A stretch of 8,254 nt of DNA. Source: an uncultured Thiomonas sp. (lineage in GTDB: Bacteria; Pseudomonadota; Gammaproteobacteria; Burkholderiales; Burkholderiaceae_C). The notes below the pieces were generated by a model. The model was not told where the DNA came from. It did no database searches and saw only the letters and a program-made list of their open reading frames with translations. Of the stretch, positions 1 through 7,300 are shown piece after piece (positions within the stretch are counted from its first letter, which is position 1; each line of letters opens with the position of its first letter). The translations under genes were made by a program, and so were the position numbers. Location: positions 1 through 8,254 of the forward strand of contig CALBRU010000351.1 in assembly GCA_937927695.1 (NCBI GenBank), given 5' to 3'.

Positions 1-47
1 GACCACCGAGATCTACACTCTTTCCCTACACGACGCTCTTCCGATCT
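1..47. other. Illumina P5/TruSeq adapter contamination
   Basis: These bases match the last 47 bases of the 58-base Illumina TruSeq universal (P5) adapter, ending exactly at its terminal GCTCTTCCGATCT. The match is from memory of the published oligonucleotide, and I see no mismatch. The sequence from 48 on reads as normal spoT coding DNA on the minus strand, so the junction lies between 47 and 48. This is an untrimmed library artefact at a contig end, not genomic DNA. It should be removed before any gene call at the left edge. Confidence 0.97.
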
Positions 48-683
48 CCCCAGGGTGCGCATATTGTGCAGACGATCGGCGAGCTTGACCAGGATGACGC
101 GAATATCGCGCGCCATCGCCAGCAGCATTTTGCGAAAGCTCTCCGACTGGTTTTCCTCGCGGCTTGCGAACTGCAGTTTGTCGAGCTTGGTCAGGCCATC
201 CACCAGATCGGCCACGGTGCTGCCGAAATGCTCGATGAGTTCGGCCTGGGTGATGCCCTTGTCTTCTGCGGTGTCGTGAAGCAGCGCGGCCATGATGGCC
301 TGGGTGTCGAGCTTCCAGTCGGCGCAGAGCTCGGCAACCGCTACGGGATGAGAAATGTAGGGCTCGCCGCTGGCGCGGTATTGGCCGAGATGCGCCGCAT
401 CGGCGAAGCGATAAGCCTCGCGGATTCTTTGCAGATCGGCTTCGGGGAGGTAGGCCTGAAGCTTGTCGAGCAGACTGGCCAGACTCACGCAGACGTGTCG
501 GGTTGCGGCCGCTTCATCGCTTGTCGCAATCGCCGCAGGCTCGGGCTCGGCCGTGGCATTTTTAGACCGCGCGCGCGGTCGCTTGATTGTGGCCACCTGG
601 TCCGCAGCAGGCAAATCAGCAGACACAGCGAGCCCCGCAGCCGAAGATTTCGGATCGGGCGTGGCGGTGTGGCTGCTGGGCAT
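48..683 (-). CDS. spoT: Bifunctional (p)ppGpp synthetase/hydrolase SpoT, N-terminal part only
   Basis: SpoT/Rel enzymes make and degrade the stringent-response alarmone (p)ppGpp in the cytoplasm. Only the first 212 residues are present. Residues 1-60 are a low-complexity Ala/Pro-rich leader. The HD hydrolase domain begins near residue 70 and runs off the edge. Its metal and catalytic residues are intact: R103 in YRASGEPYISHP, H112, H136-D137 in ALLHDTAED, E140-D141, D203 and N207 in LADRLHNMRTLG. The intact HD set argues for SpoT/Rel rather than RelA, whose hydrolase domain is degenerate. The synthetase, TGS and ACT domains are missing because the contig stops at adapter sequence, not because the gene is mutated. 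The ATG at 683 lies 7 bp after the rpoZ stop. No strong Shine-Dalgarno is visible, and the frame is open upstream, so the start is the least certain part. Confidence 0.95.
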
Positions 684-690
684 TTTGAAA

Positions 691-894
691 TCAGGTGGGT
701 ACTTTTTTGAGCATCTCGATGCCGGTCAGACCCGCAGCGATTTCGCGCAGGGCGGTGACTGCGGGCTTGTCTTTCGATTCCAGCTTGGGCGAATGACCCT
801 GCTCCAGCATGCGGGCGCGATAAGTTGCGGCCAACACGAGCTGGAAGCGGTTGGGGATTTTTTCCAGGCAGTCTTCAACAGTGATGCGAGCCAT
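691..894 (-). CDS. rpoZ: DNA-directed RNA polymerase subunit omega
   Basis: Omega binds the beta-prime C-terminus, helps RNA polymerase assembly, and forms part of a (p)ppGpp site on the enzyme in proteobacteria. The 67-residue product starts MARITVEDCLEKIPNRFQLV, the typical omega N-terminus. It continues with the conserved AATYRAR segment and the K-P-AVTALREIA helix. The length fits the short betaproteobacterial form; the E. coli protein is 91 residues. I chose the ATG at 894 because homologues begin MARIT(V)EDC. An in-frame TTG at 915 would add seven unrelated residues and overlap the gmk stop. The gene sits 17 bp after gmk and 7 bp before spoT, so the three are almost certainly co-transcribed. 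Confidence 0.96.
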   Translation of the reverse strand: MARITVEDCLEKIPNRFQLVLAATYRARMLEQGHSPKLESKDKPAVTALREIAAGLTGIEMLKKVPT

Positions 895-911
895 GATGTC
901 AGAGTTCCAGT

Positions 912-1538
912 TCAAAGGATGCCGAGGGCGCGAAAAACCTCGGGATGGGAAAGGCGTTGCGCGGCGTAGCGTAGCCGCTGCGCGGCGACGACTTGCTTCA
1001 GATCGCGCAAGGCGTGCGTAAAGTCTTGATTCACAATTATAAAGTCGAAGTTCTTCGCCTGCGCCAACTCGATGCGGGCTTCACGCAGGCGTTGCTCGAT
1101 GACTTCGGGCGCATCTTCCGCGCGGCGGGTGAGCCGTTGCCGCAGCTCCTCGAACGAGGGCGGCAAAATGAAAATGCTCACCGCGTTGTCAAATTGCTTG
1201 CGCACCTGTGCGGCGCCTTGCCAATCGATTTCGAGCAGCACGTCCATGCCGTCGGCCATGCGGCTTTCCAGCCAGCGCTTGGAGGTGCCGTAGCGGTTGC
1301 CGTGCACCTCGGCCCATTCGAGAAACTCGCCTGCGTCGATGCGGCGCTGAAACTCCGGACCATCGATGAACACATAGTGCACGCCATCGATCTCGGAGCC
1401 GCGCGGCGCGCGCGTGGTGCAAGATACCGAGAGCTGAATGCCCGAGTCCTCGGCGAGCAAGGCGTTGACGAGGCTGGACTTGCCCGCCCCACTGGGGGCG
1501 GCGACGACAAACAGGTTTCCGGGAAACTGGGAGGACAC
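912..1538 (-). CDS. gmk: Guanylate kinase
   Basis: Guanylate kinase phosphorylates GMP (and dGMP) to GDP using ATP, feeding GTP and (p)ppGpp synthesis in the cytosol. The 208-residue length is normal for the family. The Walker A P-loop APSGAGKSSL covers residues 14-23. The GMP-binding segment includes S39, the TTR at 41-43 and Y55 in DGVHYVF, followed by LEWAEVHGNRYGTS, EIDWQGAAQV and the lid-like FEELRQRLTRRAED. The start codon is GTG at 1538, 13 bp after the yicC stop. It places the P-loop at the usual distance from the N-terminus, although the Shine-Dalgarno is poor. Next to rpoZ and spoT, it links GTP supply with alarmone metabolism, as in many proteobacteria. Confidence 0.97.
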   Translation of the reverse strand: MSSQFPGNLFVVAAPSGAGKSSLVNALLAEDSGIQLSVSCTTRAPRGSEIDGVHYVFIDGPEFQRRIDAGEFLEWAEVHGNRYGTSKRWLESRMADGMDVLLEIDWQGAAQVRKQFDNAVSIFILPPSFEELRQRLTRRAEDAPEVIEQRLREARIELAQAKNFDFIIVNQDFTHALRDLKQVVAAQRLRYAAQRLSHPEVFRALGIL

Positions 1539-1551
1539 GTGGCAGCCTGAT

Positions 1552-2454
1552 TTATTCGATGTTCTGCACCTGCTCGCGCATCTGCTCGATCAGGACCTTG
1601 AGTTCGAGCGCAATTTCGCTGAGTTCGAGCGCGGCGGATTTGGAGCCCAGCGTGTTGGCCTCCCGGTGCAGCTCCTGGATGAGAAAGTCCAGCCGCTTGC
1701 CCAACTCACCGCCCTGGGCGAGCAGATCGCGCAGGGTTTGCAGGTGGGCCTGAAGGCGGTCGAGCTCTTCGGCCACGTCGATGCGAATGGCAAAACTGGC
1801 GGCTTCCTGCAGGCGCCGTTCGTTGAGGGTTTCGGCGCTGGTTTCCACGCCGGTCAACGCCGCCAGTGCTTCTTCCCAGCGGGCGGTGAACCGCGCTTGC
1901 TGGCGCTCGACGGCGAGGGGCACGATCTCGCGCGCCCGGGCGGCATATTGACCAATCCGTTCGATGCGATCGAGCAACAGGGTGCGCAGACGGTCGCCTT
2001 CGAGAGCGCGCGCCGCGATCAGCGCGGTCAGGGCCTGCTGGGTGGCAACGCTGGCGACCTGCGCGATTTCGGCGGCGTCGGCATGATCTTCCTGCGCGCT
2101 GCCGATGAAGCGCAGCACTTCGCCGACCGAGAGTGGGGCGAGGTGAGGCGCCAGGGCGCGCAGGGCGGTATCGAAGGCCAGCAGCGGCGCGGCGGCACTG
2201 GCATCGGGCATGGCGGGCGCACTTTGCGGCGCTTCGAAAACCGCGCGGCAGTCGATCTTGCCGCGGCGCAGCGTCTGGGTGATGGATTGCCGCATGGCGG
2301 CTTCTGCGCCCCGCAGTTCTTCGGGCAGCCGGAAGGCGATGTCGAGAAAGCGGCTGTTGACCGAGCGCAACTCGATATGGATCTTGGCTCCGGTCGAGAG
2401 TTGTGCACTATTTTGGCCGTAGCCGGTCATGCTATAAATTGGCTTCAATCGCAT
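1552..2454 (-). CDS. yicC: YicC-family endoribonuclease
   Basis: YicC proteins are widely conserved stress-associated factors. The E. coli member has been reported to be an endoribonuclease acting on RNA. The product has the N-terminal YicC_N signature, YSMTGYG followed by ELRSVNSRFLDIAFRLPEELR, and the arginine-rich LRRGKIDCR. It ends with the C-terminal DUF1732 block around ELHREANTLGSKS and ELKVLIEQMREQVQNIE, which is nearly invariant in the family. At 300 residues it is full length. The ATG at 2454 is the outermost plausible start, but an AAGGGG Shine-Dalgarno directly abuts it with no spacing. A TTG two codons in, at 2448, lies 6 nt after that site and gives MKPIYSMTGYG, which fits homologues better. 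It is the first gene of the yicC-gmk-rpoZ-spoT unit and is divergent from the kinase. Confidence 0.95.
   Translation of the reverse strand: MRLKPIYSMTGYGQNSAQLSTGAKIHIELRSVNSRFLDIAFRLPEELRGAEAAMRQSITQTLRRGKIDCRAVFEAPQSAPAMPDASAAAPLLAFDTALRALAPHLAPLSVGEVLRFIGSAQEDHADAAEIAQVASVATQQALTALIAARALEGDRLRTLLLDRIERIGQYAARAREIVPLAVERQQARFTARWEEALAALTGVETSAETLNERRLQEAASFAIRIDVAEELDRLQAHLQTLRDLLAQGGELGKRLDFLIQELHREANTLGSKSAALELSEIALELKVLIEQMREQVQNIE
2430..2438 (+). promoter_or_regulatory. Candidate extended -10 promoter for the kinase operon
   Basis: The sequence TGCTATAAA matches an extended -10 element (TGn plus TATAAT with one mismatch). It lies inside the 5' end of yicC, about 75 bp upstream of the kinase ATG. 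A weak -35-like TTGGCC sits at 2413-2418, but its 14-bp spacing is too short. Extended -10 promoters tolerate a poor -35. If used, transcription would begin near 2445 and give a leader of about 70 nt running antisense to the yicC start. This is an inference from sequence alone. Confidence 0.3.
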
Positions 2455-2513
2455 CCCCTTTGCGCGTATTTTTCCACACTCCTTTCGCCGGTAGGCTGCT
2501 AGCCTTCATTTTC

Positions 2514-3593
2514 ATGGCCACCTCGCCCAAATCCAAACCCGCCCCACTCGCTCCCGAATCGCAAGTGGGCGGCTACCGCATTGTGCGCAAGGTCGCCAGC
2601 GGCGGTTTCGGCGTGGTGTATCTGGCGCTGAGCTCCGATGGGCAAAAAGTGGCCATCAAGGAGTACCTGCCGGCCTCGCTGGTGGAGCGGGGGCCGGGCG
2701 AGTCAAGCCCGGTGGTGCCGCCCGACAAACTCGCGCTTTACCGTCTGGGCCTGAAGAGTTTTTTTGAGGAAGGCCGCTCGCTGGCGCAGATCTCGCATCC
2801 CAGCGTGGTCAGCGTTCTCAATTTTTTTCGAGAAAACGACACGGTGTATATGGTGATGAATTATCTGGAGGGCGCGTCGCTCCAGGAGTTCGTCATCACC
2901 GCAAGAGAGCTCAAGCGCAAGAAGATTTTTCGCGAATCGACCATCCGCTCGCTGTTCGATGACATCCTGCAAGGTTTGCGCGTGGTGCATCAGCACAAGA
3001 TGCTGCACCTCGACATCAAGCCGGCGAACGTGTTCATCACCGATGACAACAAACCCATCCTGATCGATTTCGGCGCGGCGCGCGAAGTGCTCAACCAGCA
3101 GGACAAGCGCTTTCGCCCGATGTATACGCCGGGCTTTGCGGCCCCCGAGATGTACAAGCGCGAGGGGGCGTTCGGCCCGTGGACCGATATTTATGCCGTC
3201 GGCGCCTGCATCTACGCCTGCATGACGGGCTATCCGCCTTACGAAGCGCCGCAGCGGCTGGAGAAAGACCGGCTGCAGGCCCAGCTCTCCAAGCTGCGGG
3301 GCGTGTATTCAGACAATTTGATCGAGATCGTGGAGTGGTGCATGGCGCTGGATGCCATGGCGCGTCCGCAAAGCGTGTTCAATCTGCAGCGCGAACTGGG
3401 TGCGGAAAACGCGCGGCGCTACACCAATCTGACCATGGGAGAGAAGCTGCGGCTGCACATCGATGAGTTGGTCAACGACACCAAGTCGCAAGTACAAAAA
3501 GTGCGGGATGTCACCCGGTTTGGCGCGCCCGTCCAGGCGGTGCAAACTCCGGGGCCTGAGCAGGGCAAAGCAGCCGCGAGGGAGAAGAATTGA
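2514..3593 (+). CDS. Soluble Hanks-type serine/threonine protein kinase
   Basis: This enzyme transfers phosphate from ATP to Ser/Thr of unknown protein targets. The 359-residue protein is almost entirely kinase domain. It has a glycine loop ASGGFGVVY (28-36), catalytic lysine K49 in VAIKEYLP, a C-helix glutamate near E86 in FEEGRSLAQISHP, catalytic loop HLDIKPANV (165-173, D167 and N172), DFG at 185-187, and GFAAPEMY (207-214) as the APE motif. The catalytic loop reads HLD, not HRD, so it is a non-RD kinase, usually less dependent on activation-loop phosphorylation. There is no membrane segment or sensor domain. The C-terminal 70 residues are charged and unassigned. I chose ATG 2514 because upstream residues encoded from 2403 overlap yicC and look non-homologous. 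Its stop overlaps the phosphatase start, implying a paired on/off switch. Targets are unknown. Confidence 0.93.
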   Translation: MATSPKSKPAPLAPESQVGGYRIVRKVASGGFGVVYLALSSDGQKVAIKEYLPASLVERGPGESSPVVPPDKLALYRLGLKSFFEEGRSLAQISHPSVVSVLNFFRENDTVYMVMNYLEGASLQEFVITARELKRKKIFRESTIRSLFDDILQGLRVVHQHKMLHLDIKPANVFITDDNKPILIDFGAAREVLNQQDKRFRPMYTPGFAAPEMYKREGAFGPWTDIYAVGACIYACMTGYPPYEAPQRLEKDRLQAQLSKLRGVYSDNLIEIVEWCMALDAMARPQSVFNLQRELGAENARRYTNLTMGEKLRLHIDELVNDTKSQVQKVRDVTRFGAPVQAVQTPGPEQGKAAAREKN

Positions 3594-4513
3594 AGTTTTC
3601 GGTGTACCAGGTAAGCCGCCGCGGCGGTCGTGCGACCAACCAGGATCGCATGGGCTATTGCTACACGCGCGAAAGTGCCTTGTTCGCTCTGGCCGATGGT
3701 TTGGGTGGGCACCCGCGTGGCGATGTGGCGGCGCAACTGGCGCTGCAGACCATTGCCAATCTCTTCCAGCAAGAAGCTCGGCCGCGCCTGCGCGACCCGC
3801 AGGAGTTTCTGCGGCGCTCGATTTTTCGGGCGCATGAGCATGTCCAGCGTTATGCGCAAGAAAACGGGTTGACCGATTCGCCGCGCACGACGGTGGTCGT
3901 TTGCGTGCTGCAAAACGGTGCTGCACACTGGGCGCATGTGGGCGATTCGCGGCTGTATTTCATGCGTAACGGCGCCATGCTCACACGCACCCGCGATCAC
4001 TCGCATGTGGAGCAGAAACACAAAAAAGATCAGGCCGACGGCCTCTCTTTGCTGCAACCAGACGGCCCGACGCGAAACATGCTGTTCACCTGCCTGGGAT
4101 CGGGGCAGCTGCCCATGATCGAGGTAGGTTTGCCGCAGGCCATGCGGCGGGGCGACATCGTGCTGCTGTGTTCCGATGGGCTCTGGGGGCAGATCCCTGA
4201 ATCGGTTCTGGTGCGGCAGTTCGGTCAGCAGGTGCTCTCCGATGCGGTGCCCGAGGTGGTGGAAATGGCGCTGCGGCAAGGCGGTGCCGATTCAGATAAC
4301 GTCACCGCCCTGGGCGTCGAATGGGAGGCCGATCCCGAAGAGCTGGAAACCTCTCTGCGCATTGAAACCGAGAGCATGCACAGAGGCGGGTTCAAGTCCA
4401 CCATTCAAAGCGAGCTGGCTGATCTGCAGGTCGAAGAAATGAACGACGCCGATATCGAACGTTCAATCGCTGAAATCAACGCCGCCATCCGCCAGGGTGC
4501 GGCGCGTAAATAA
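3590..4513 (+). CDS. PP2C-family protein serine/threonine phosphatase
   Basis: This is a metal-dependent phosphatase that probably reverses the action of the adjacent kinase. The PP2C motifs appear in order: RATNQDR (14-20), LADGLGGH (34-41), TTVVVCV (100-106), AHVGDSRLY (115-123), TRDHS (134-138), LCSDGLWG (193-200) and DSDNVTAL (234-241). The metal ligands D19, D36, G37, D196 and D236 can be assigned by motif. There is no membrane segment. Residues from about 245 to 307 form an acidic, helical-looking tail outside the catalytic domain. The start is TTG at 3590; its last two bases are the first two of the kinase TGA stop (3591-3593). A GGGAG Shine-Dalgarno about 5 nt upstream supports it. 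The overlap indicates translational coupling and a fixed ratio of kinase to phosphatase. Confidence 0.94.
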   Translation: MKFSVYQVSRRGGRATNQDRMGYCYTRESALFALADGLGGHPRGDVAAQLALQTIANLFQQEARPRLRDPQEFLRRSIFRAHEHVQRYAQENGLTDSPRTTVVVCVLQNGAAHWAHVGDSRLYFMRNGAMLTRTRDHSHVEQKHKKDQADGLSLLQPDGPTRNMLFTCLGSGQLPMIEVGLPQAMRRGDIVLLCSDGLWGQIPESVLVRQFGQQVLSDAVPEVVEMALRQGGADSDNVTALGVEWEADPEELETSLRIETESMHRGGFKSTIQSELADLQVEEMNDADIERSIAEINAAIRQGAARK

Positions 4514-4536
4514 CGCTTTCCCTACCGATTACTTCC

Positions 4537-5268
4537 ATGCAAAACACTCCTCCTGCGAGAGAAGGTCGCGGGCTTTCGGCGCTGCGCGCGATTGCCATCG
4601 AACGTCATTTCACCCGTCATGCCGAAGGTTCCGTGCTGGTGGCTTTTGGGCACACCCGTGTGCTGTGCACCGCCTCGGTTGAAGAGCGCGTGCCACCGCA
4701 CAAGCGGGGGAGCGGGCAGGGCTGGGTCACGGCGGAATATGGCATGCTGCCCCGGGCGACGCACACGCGCGGCGAGCGCGAAGCCAAGCGCGGCAAGCAG
4801 CAGGGTCGTACCGAGGAAATTCAGCGCCTCATCGGCCGATCGCTGCGCGCCGTGTTCGATTTTTCAGTCCTGGGTGAACGGCAGATCACGCTCGACTGTG
4901 ATGTGTTGCAGGCCGACGGCGGCACGCGCACCGCGGCCATCACGGGCGCCGCCGTAGCCGCGTGGGATGCCTGTCAATGGCTCATGGCACAGGGCCGCAT
5001 TCCGCAGAACCCGATGCGGCAGTTGGTTGCCGCTGTCTCGGTCGGCCTGCTGGGCGACGATTACCGTCTCGATCTCGACTACGCCGAAGACAGCCAGTGC
5101 GACACCGATATGAACGTAGTGGGCACGGCCGACGGGGCGTTGATCGAGGTGCAAGGCACGGCTGAGGGCGCGCCGTTTTCGCGGCAGCAGCTCGACGGCA
5201 TGATCGACCTGGCGCAACGCGGCATCGCCGAACTCGTCGCGCTGCAAAGACAGGCGCTGGAGATCTGA
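4537..5268 (+). CDS. rph: Ribonuclease PH
   Basis: RNase PH is a phosphate-dependent 3'-to-5' exoribonuclease that trims tRNA 3' ends and other structured RNAs, working as a hexameric ring. The 243-residue length is standard. Diagnostic blocks are GWVTAEYGMLPRAT (62-75), RTEEIQRLIGRSLRA (91-105), LDCDVLQADGGTRTAAITGA (119-138) with the phosphate-binding GGTRT, and CDTDMNVV (188-195). D185 and D191 probably correspond to the metal-binding aspartates, and EVQGTAEG follows. The N-terminus before ALRAIAIERHFT is a few residues longer than usual but fits the ATG at 4537. No clear Shine-Dalgarno is visible. It follows the phosphatase by 23 bp and precedes rdgB by 2 bp. Confidence 0.97.
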   Translation: MQNTPPAREGRGLSALRAIAIERHFTRHAEGSVLVAFGHTRVLCTASVEERVPPHKRGSGQGWVTAEYGMLPRATHTRGEREAKRGKQQGRTEEIQRLIGRSLRAVFDFSVLGERQITLDCDVLQADGGTRTAAITGAAVAAWDACQWLMAQGRIPQNPMRQLVAAVSVGLLGDDYRLDLDYAEDSQCDTDMNVVGTADGALIEVQGTAEGAPFSRQQLDGMIDLAQRGIAELVALQRQALEI

Positions 5269-5270
5269 CG

Positions 5271-5918
5271 GTGGCTGCGCCGACTTCCGCAACTTGGCGG
5301 GTTGTGCTTGCGTCCGGCAATCCGGGCAAGCTCGCCGAGCTCTCGGCCTTGCTGGCGCCGCTGGGGTGCCAGGTGCAGGCCCAAAGCGAATTTCACCTGG
5401 CCGAGGCCGAAGAGCCGCATCCCACGTTTGTCGAAAACGCGCTGGCCAAGGCGCGTCACGCCAGCTTTCACACCGGCCTTCCCGCACTGGCCGACGATTC
5501 GGGCCTCTGCGTGGAAGCGCTCGGTGGACTGCCGGGCGTGCGCTCGGCCCGCTTCGCGCCGCAGATCGATGGGCCTCGGGCCGAACAGGACGCCGCCAAC
5601 AACCGTTTGCTGCTGCAGCAGATGGAGGGCCAGACCCTGCGCCTTGCGCGCTTTGTCAGCGTGGTGGTGGCGTTGCGCCATGCAGCCGATCCTGAGCCGC
5701 TCATCGTTCGCGGCGAACTGATCGGGCAGATCGGGCACGCGGTGCAAGGGCAAGGCGGCTTTGGCTACGACCCCTTGTTCGTGCTGGCGGATGGCCGCAC
5801 CCTGGCGCAATGTGACGCGCAGGAGAAAAATCGCATCAGTCATCGCGGTCAGGCCCTGCAGGCCTTGCTGCCCTTGCTGCGCACGCATTGGGGCTGGACG
5901 GCCGGGTCTTCTGCGTGA
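5271..5918 (+). CDS. rdgB: XTP/dITP diphosphatase (RdgB/HAM1 family)
   Basis: This enzyme hydrolyses dITP, ITP and XTP to monophosphates, keeping deaminated purines out of DNA and RNA. Family motifs are SGNPGKLAEL (15-24) for substrate phosphate binding, TFVENALAKA (52-61), LADDSGLCVEAL (73-84) carrying the catalytic and metal-binding aspartates, GGFGYDPLF and the SHRGQA base-recognition motif near the C-terminus. The length of 215 residues is slightly above the typical 195-200 because of short extensions at both ends. The start is GTG at 5271, 2 bp after the rph stop, with GGAG at 5259-5262 in the 3' end of rph at 8-nt spacing. This suggests coupled translation with rph. Confidence 0.97.
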   Translation: MAAPTSATWRVVLASGNPGKLAELSALLAPLGCQVQAQSEFHLAEAEEPHPTFVENALAKARHASFHTGLPALADDSGLCVEALGGLPGVRSARFAPQIDGPRAEQDAANNRLLLQQMEGQTLRLARFVSVVVALRHAADPEPLIVRGELIGQIGHAVQGQGGFGYDPLFVLADGRTLAQCDAQEKNRISHRGQALQALLPLLRTHWGWTAGSSA

Positions 5919-5931
5919 TCGCTGGGTTCTC

Positions 5932-7221
5932 GTGAATCAAAAGTACATACCGATCGTTGACGGTAGCGCCACATCCGACCCGACCACCGATGCGGCGCCG
6001 CAGCGCGCAGCGCAATCCCTGCCGCACTACATGCGGCCCGGCACCTTGCAATTCAGCGCGCTGCCGCCCCTCAGTCTTTACGTGCATCTGCCGTGGTGTC
6101 TCAAAAAATGCCCCTATTGCGATTTCAATTCGCATGAGTGGCGCACTGGTGGGGCGATTCCCGAGCAAGCCTACCTGGCTGCGCTTCGCGCCGATCTCGA
6201 TGCGGCGCTGCCCCTGGTGTGGGGGCGGCGCGTCATCTCCGTCTTCATCGGAGGCGGCACGCCCAGTTTGTTCTCTCCCGAGGCCGTCGATCAATTGATC
6301 ACCGACGTACGCGCCCGGCTCCCGCTCGTCGCCGACGCCGAAATCACCCTGGAAGCTAATCCCGGCACCTTCGAACGCGACCGTTTCGCCGCGTTCGCGC
6401 AGGCAGGGGTCAACCGCCTGTCCATCGGCGTGCAGAGTTTCGACGATGACCGCCTGCGCGCGCTCGGTCGCGTGCACGATGCGCGCCAGGCGCACGACGC
6501 GGTGGCCGAGGCCGCGCGCCACTTCGCCAGCTTCAATCTCGATCTGATGTTCGCCCTGCCTCAGCAAGACATGCCGGGCTGCAAGGCGGATGTCCACGAG
6601 GCGCTGGCGCACCAGCCGCCGCACCTCTCGCTCTATCAGCTCACGCTCGAACCCAACACCCTTTTCGCCCGCCAGCCCCCCCTACTGCCCGACGACGATC
6701 TGGCCGCCGACATGCAGCATGCCGTGGCCGATCTGGCTGAGGCCGCCGGGCTGCAGCGCTACGAAATCTCCGCATACGCCGCGCCCGGGCACCGCTGTCG
6801 CCACAACCTCAATTACTGGCAATTCGGCGACTACATCGGCATCGGCGCCGGCGCCCATTCCAAGCTCACTTTTGCGCATCGCATCGTGCGTCAAACCCGC
6901 TGGCGCCATCCCCAGCGTTATATGGAACAGGCCGCGCAAGGCCTTGCCGTCGAAACCGAGGTCGAGGTATCACGCAGCGACTTGCCGTTTGAATTCATGC
7001 TCAACGCCCTGCGTCTGCGCGAAGGAGTGCGCGTCGAACTTTTTGCCGAACGCACCGGCCTGCCTCCCTCTGCCATCGAAAAGCCCCTGCAAGCCGCGCA
7101 AGGCAAGGGTTTGCTGGTCGGAGATGCCGATTTCCTGCGAACGACCCCGCTCGGATTCGACATGCTCAACAACGCGCTCGAACTGTTCCTGCCCCGATCA
7201 ACCCGTGGCGCGCCAAGATAG
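5932..7221 (+). CDS. hemW: Radical SAM heme chaperone HemW
   Basis: HemW is a CPO-like radical SAM protein that binds heme and delivers it to target proteins; many entries are misnamed oxygen-independent coproporphyrinogen oxidase. The 4Fe-4S motif CLKKCPYC has cysteines 56, 60 and 63, the CxxxCxxC spacing. It is preceded by LSLYVHLPW and followed by DFNSHE, FIGGGTPSLF (105-114), LEANPGTFE, NRLSIGVQSF and HNLNYWQFGDYIGIGAGAHS. The C-terminal HemN_C region runs to the TAG stop. I chose GTG 5932 (429 residues), 13 bp after rdgB, because the encoded KYIPIV resembles N-termini I recall in Burkholderiales HemW proteins. An ATG at 6031 would give a shorter protein of 396 residues and also keeps all motifs. 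Neither start has a good Shine-Dalgarno. Confidence 0.93.
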   Translation: MNQKYIPIVDGSATSDPTTDAAPQRAAQSLPHYMRPGTLQFSALPPLSLYVHLPWCLKKCPYCDFNSHEWRTGGAIPEQAYLAALRADLDAALPLVWGRRVISVFIGGGTPSLFSPEAVDQLITDVRARLPLVADAEITLEANPGTFERDRFAAFAQAGVNRLSIGVQSFDDDRLRALGRVHDARQAHDAVAEAARHFASFNLDLMFALPQQDMPGCKADVHEALAHQPPHLSLYQLTLEPNTLFARQPPLLPDDDLAADMQHAVADLAEAAGLQRYEISAYAAPGHRCRHNLNYWQFGDYIGIGAGAHSKLTFAHRIVRQTRWRHPQRYMEQAAQGLAVETEVEVSRSDLPFEFMLNALRLREGVRVELFAERTGLPPSAIEKPLQAAQGKGLLVGDADFLRTTPLGFDMLNNALELFLPRSTRGAPR

Positions 7222-7224
7222 AAT
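7219..7224 (+). promoter_or_regulatory. Candidate -10 box of the tRNA-Ser promoter
   Basis: TAGAAT, one mismatch from TATAAT, overlaps the hemW stop codon and is followed by a G+C-rich discriminator-like stretch. Transcription would begin near 7231, about 28 nt before the tRNA fragment and 86 nt before the intact tRNA. No convincing -35 hexamer lies 16-18 bp upstream (GATCAA at 7196-7201 is poor), so this is tentative. It would originally have served the tRNA whose 5' half remains at 7259. Confidence 0.35.
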
Positions 7225-7258
7225 GCGCAGCTTGGCCCAGCGGTAGGGCTGATCAACA

Positions 7259-7300
7259 GGAAGCGTGGCAGAGTGGTCGATTGCACCGGTCTTGAAAACC
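7259..7300 (+). pseudogene. 5' fragment of a tRNA-Ser gene, truncated in the anticodon stem
   Basis: These 42 bases repeat the first 42 bases of the intact tRNA-Ser at 7317-7358 with one difference: G at tRNA position 7 (7265) instead of T (7323). The last 35 bases are identical. The copy contains the 5' acceptor strand, D arm, 5' anticodon stem, the CTTGAAA loop with a UGA anticodon, and three bases of the 3' anticodon stem. It then diverges into TTTGTAGGATGAATTT. It lacks the variable arm, T arm and 3' acceptor strand, so it cannot make a tRNA. G7 does not match the A of the neighbouring copy's acceptor stem, so it probably derives from a different tRNA-Ser gene whose partner base was C. 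It reads as the remnant of the original chromosomal gene at an integration site. Confidence 0.85.

Noticed and set aside
1438..2502. A 354-codon plus-strand open frame opposite yicC, and similar long antisense frames opposite spoT, gmk, the phosphatase, rdgB and hemW.
   Set aside because: High G+C DNA gives long antisense frames; the opposite strands carry clear conserved proteins and these frames show no domain.
2514..4513. Kinase-phosphatase pair as the PpkA/PppA module of a type VI secretion system.
   Set aside because: The kinase has no membrane segment or C-terminal sensor, no FHA protein or secretion gene is nearby, and both neighbouring units are housekeeping genes.
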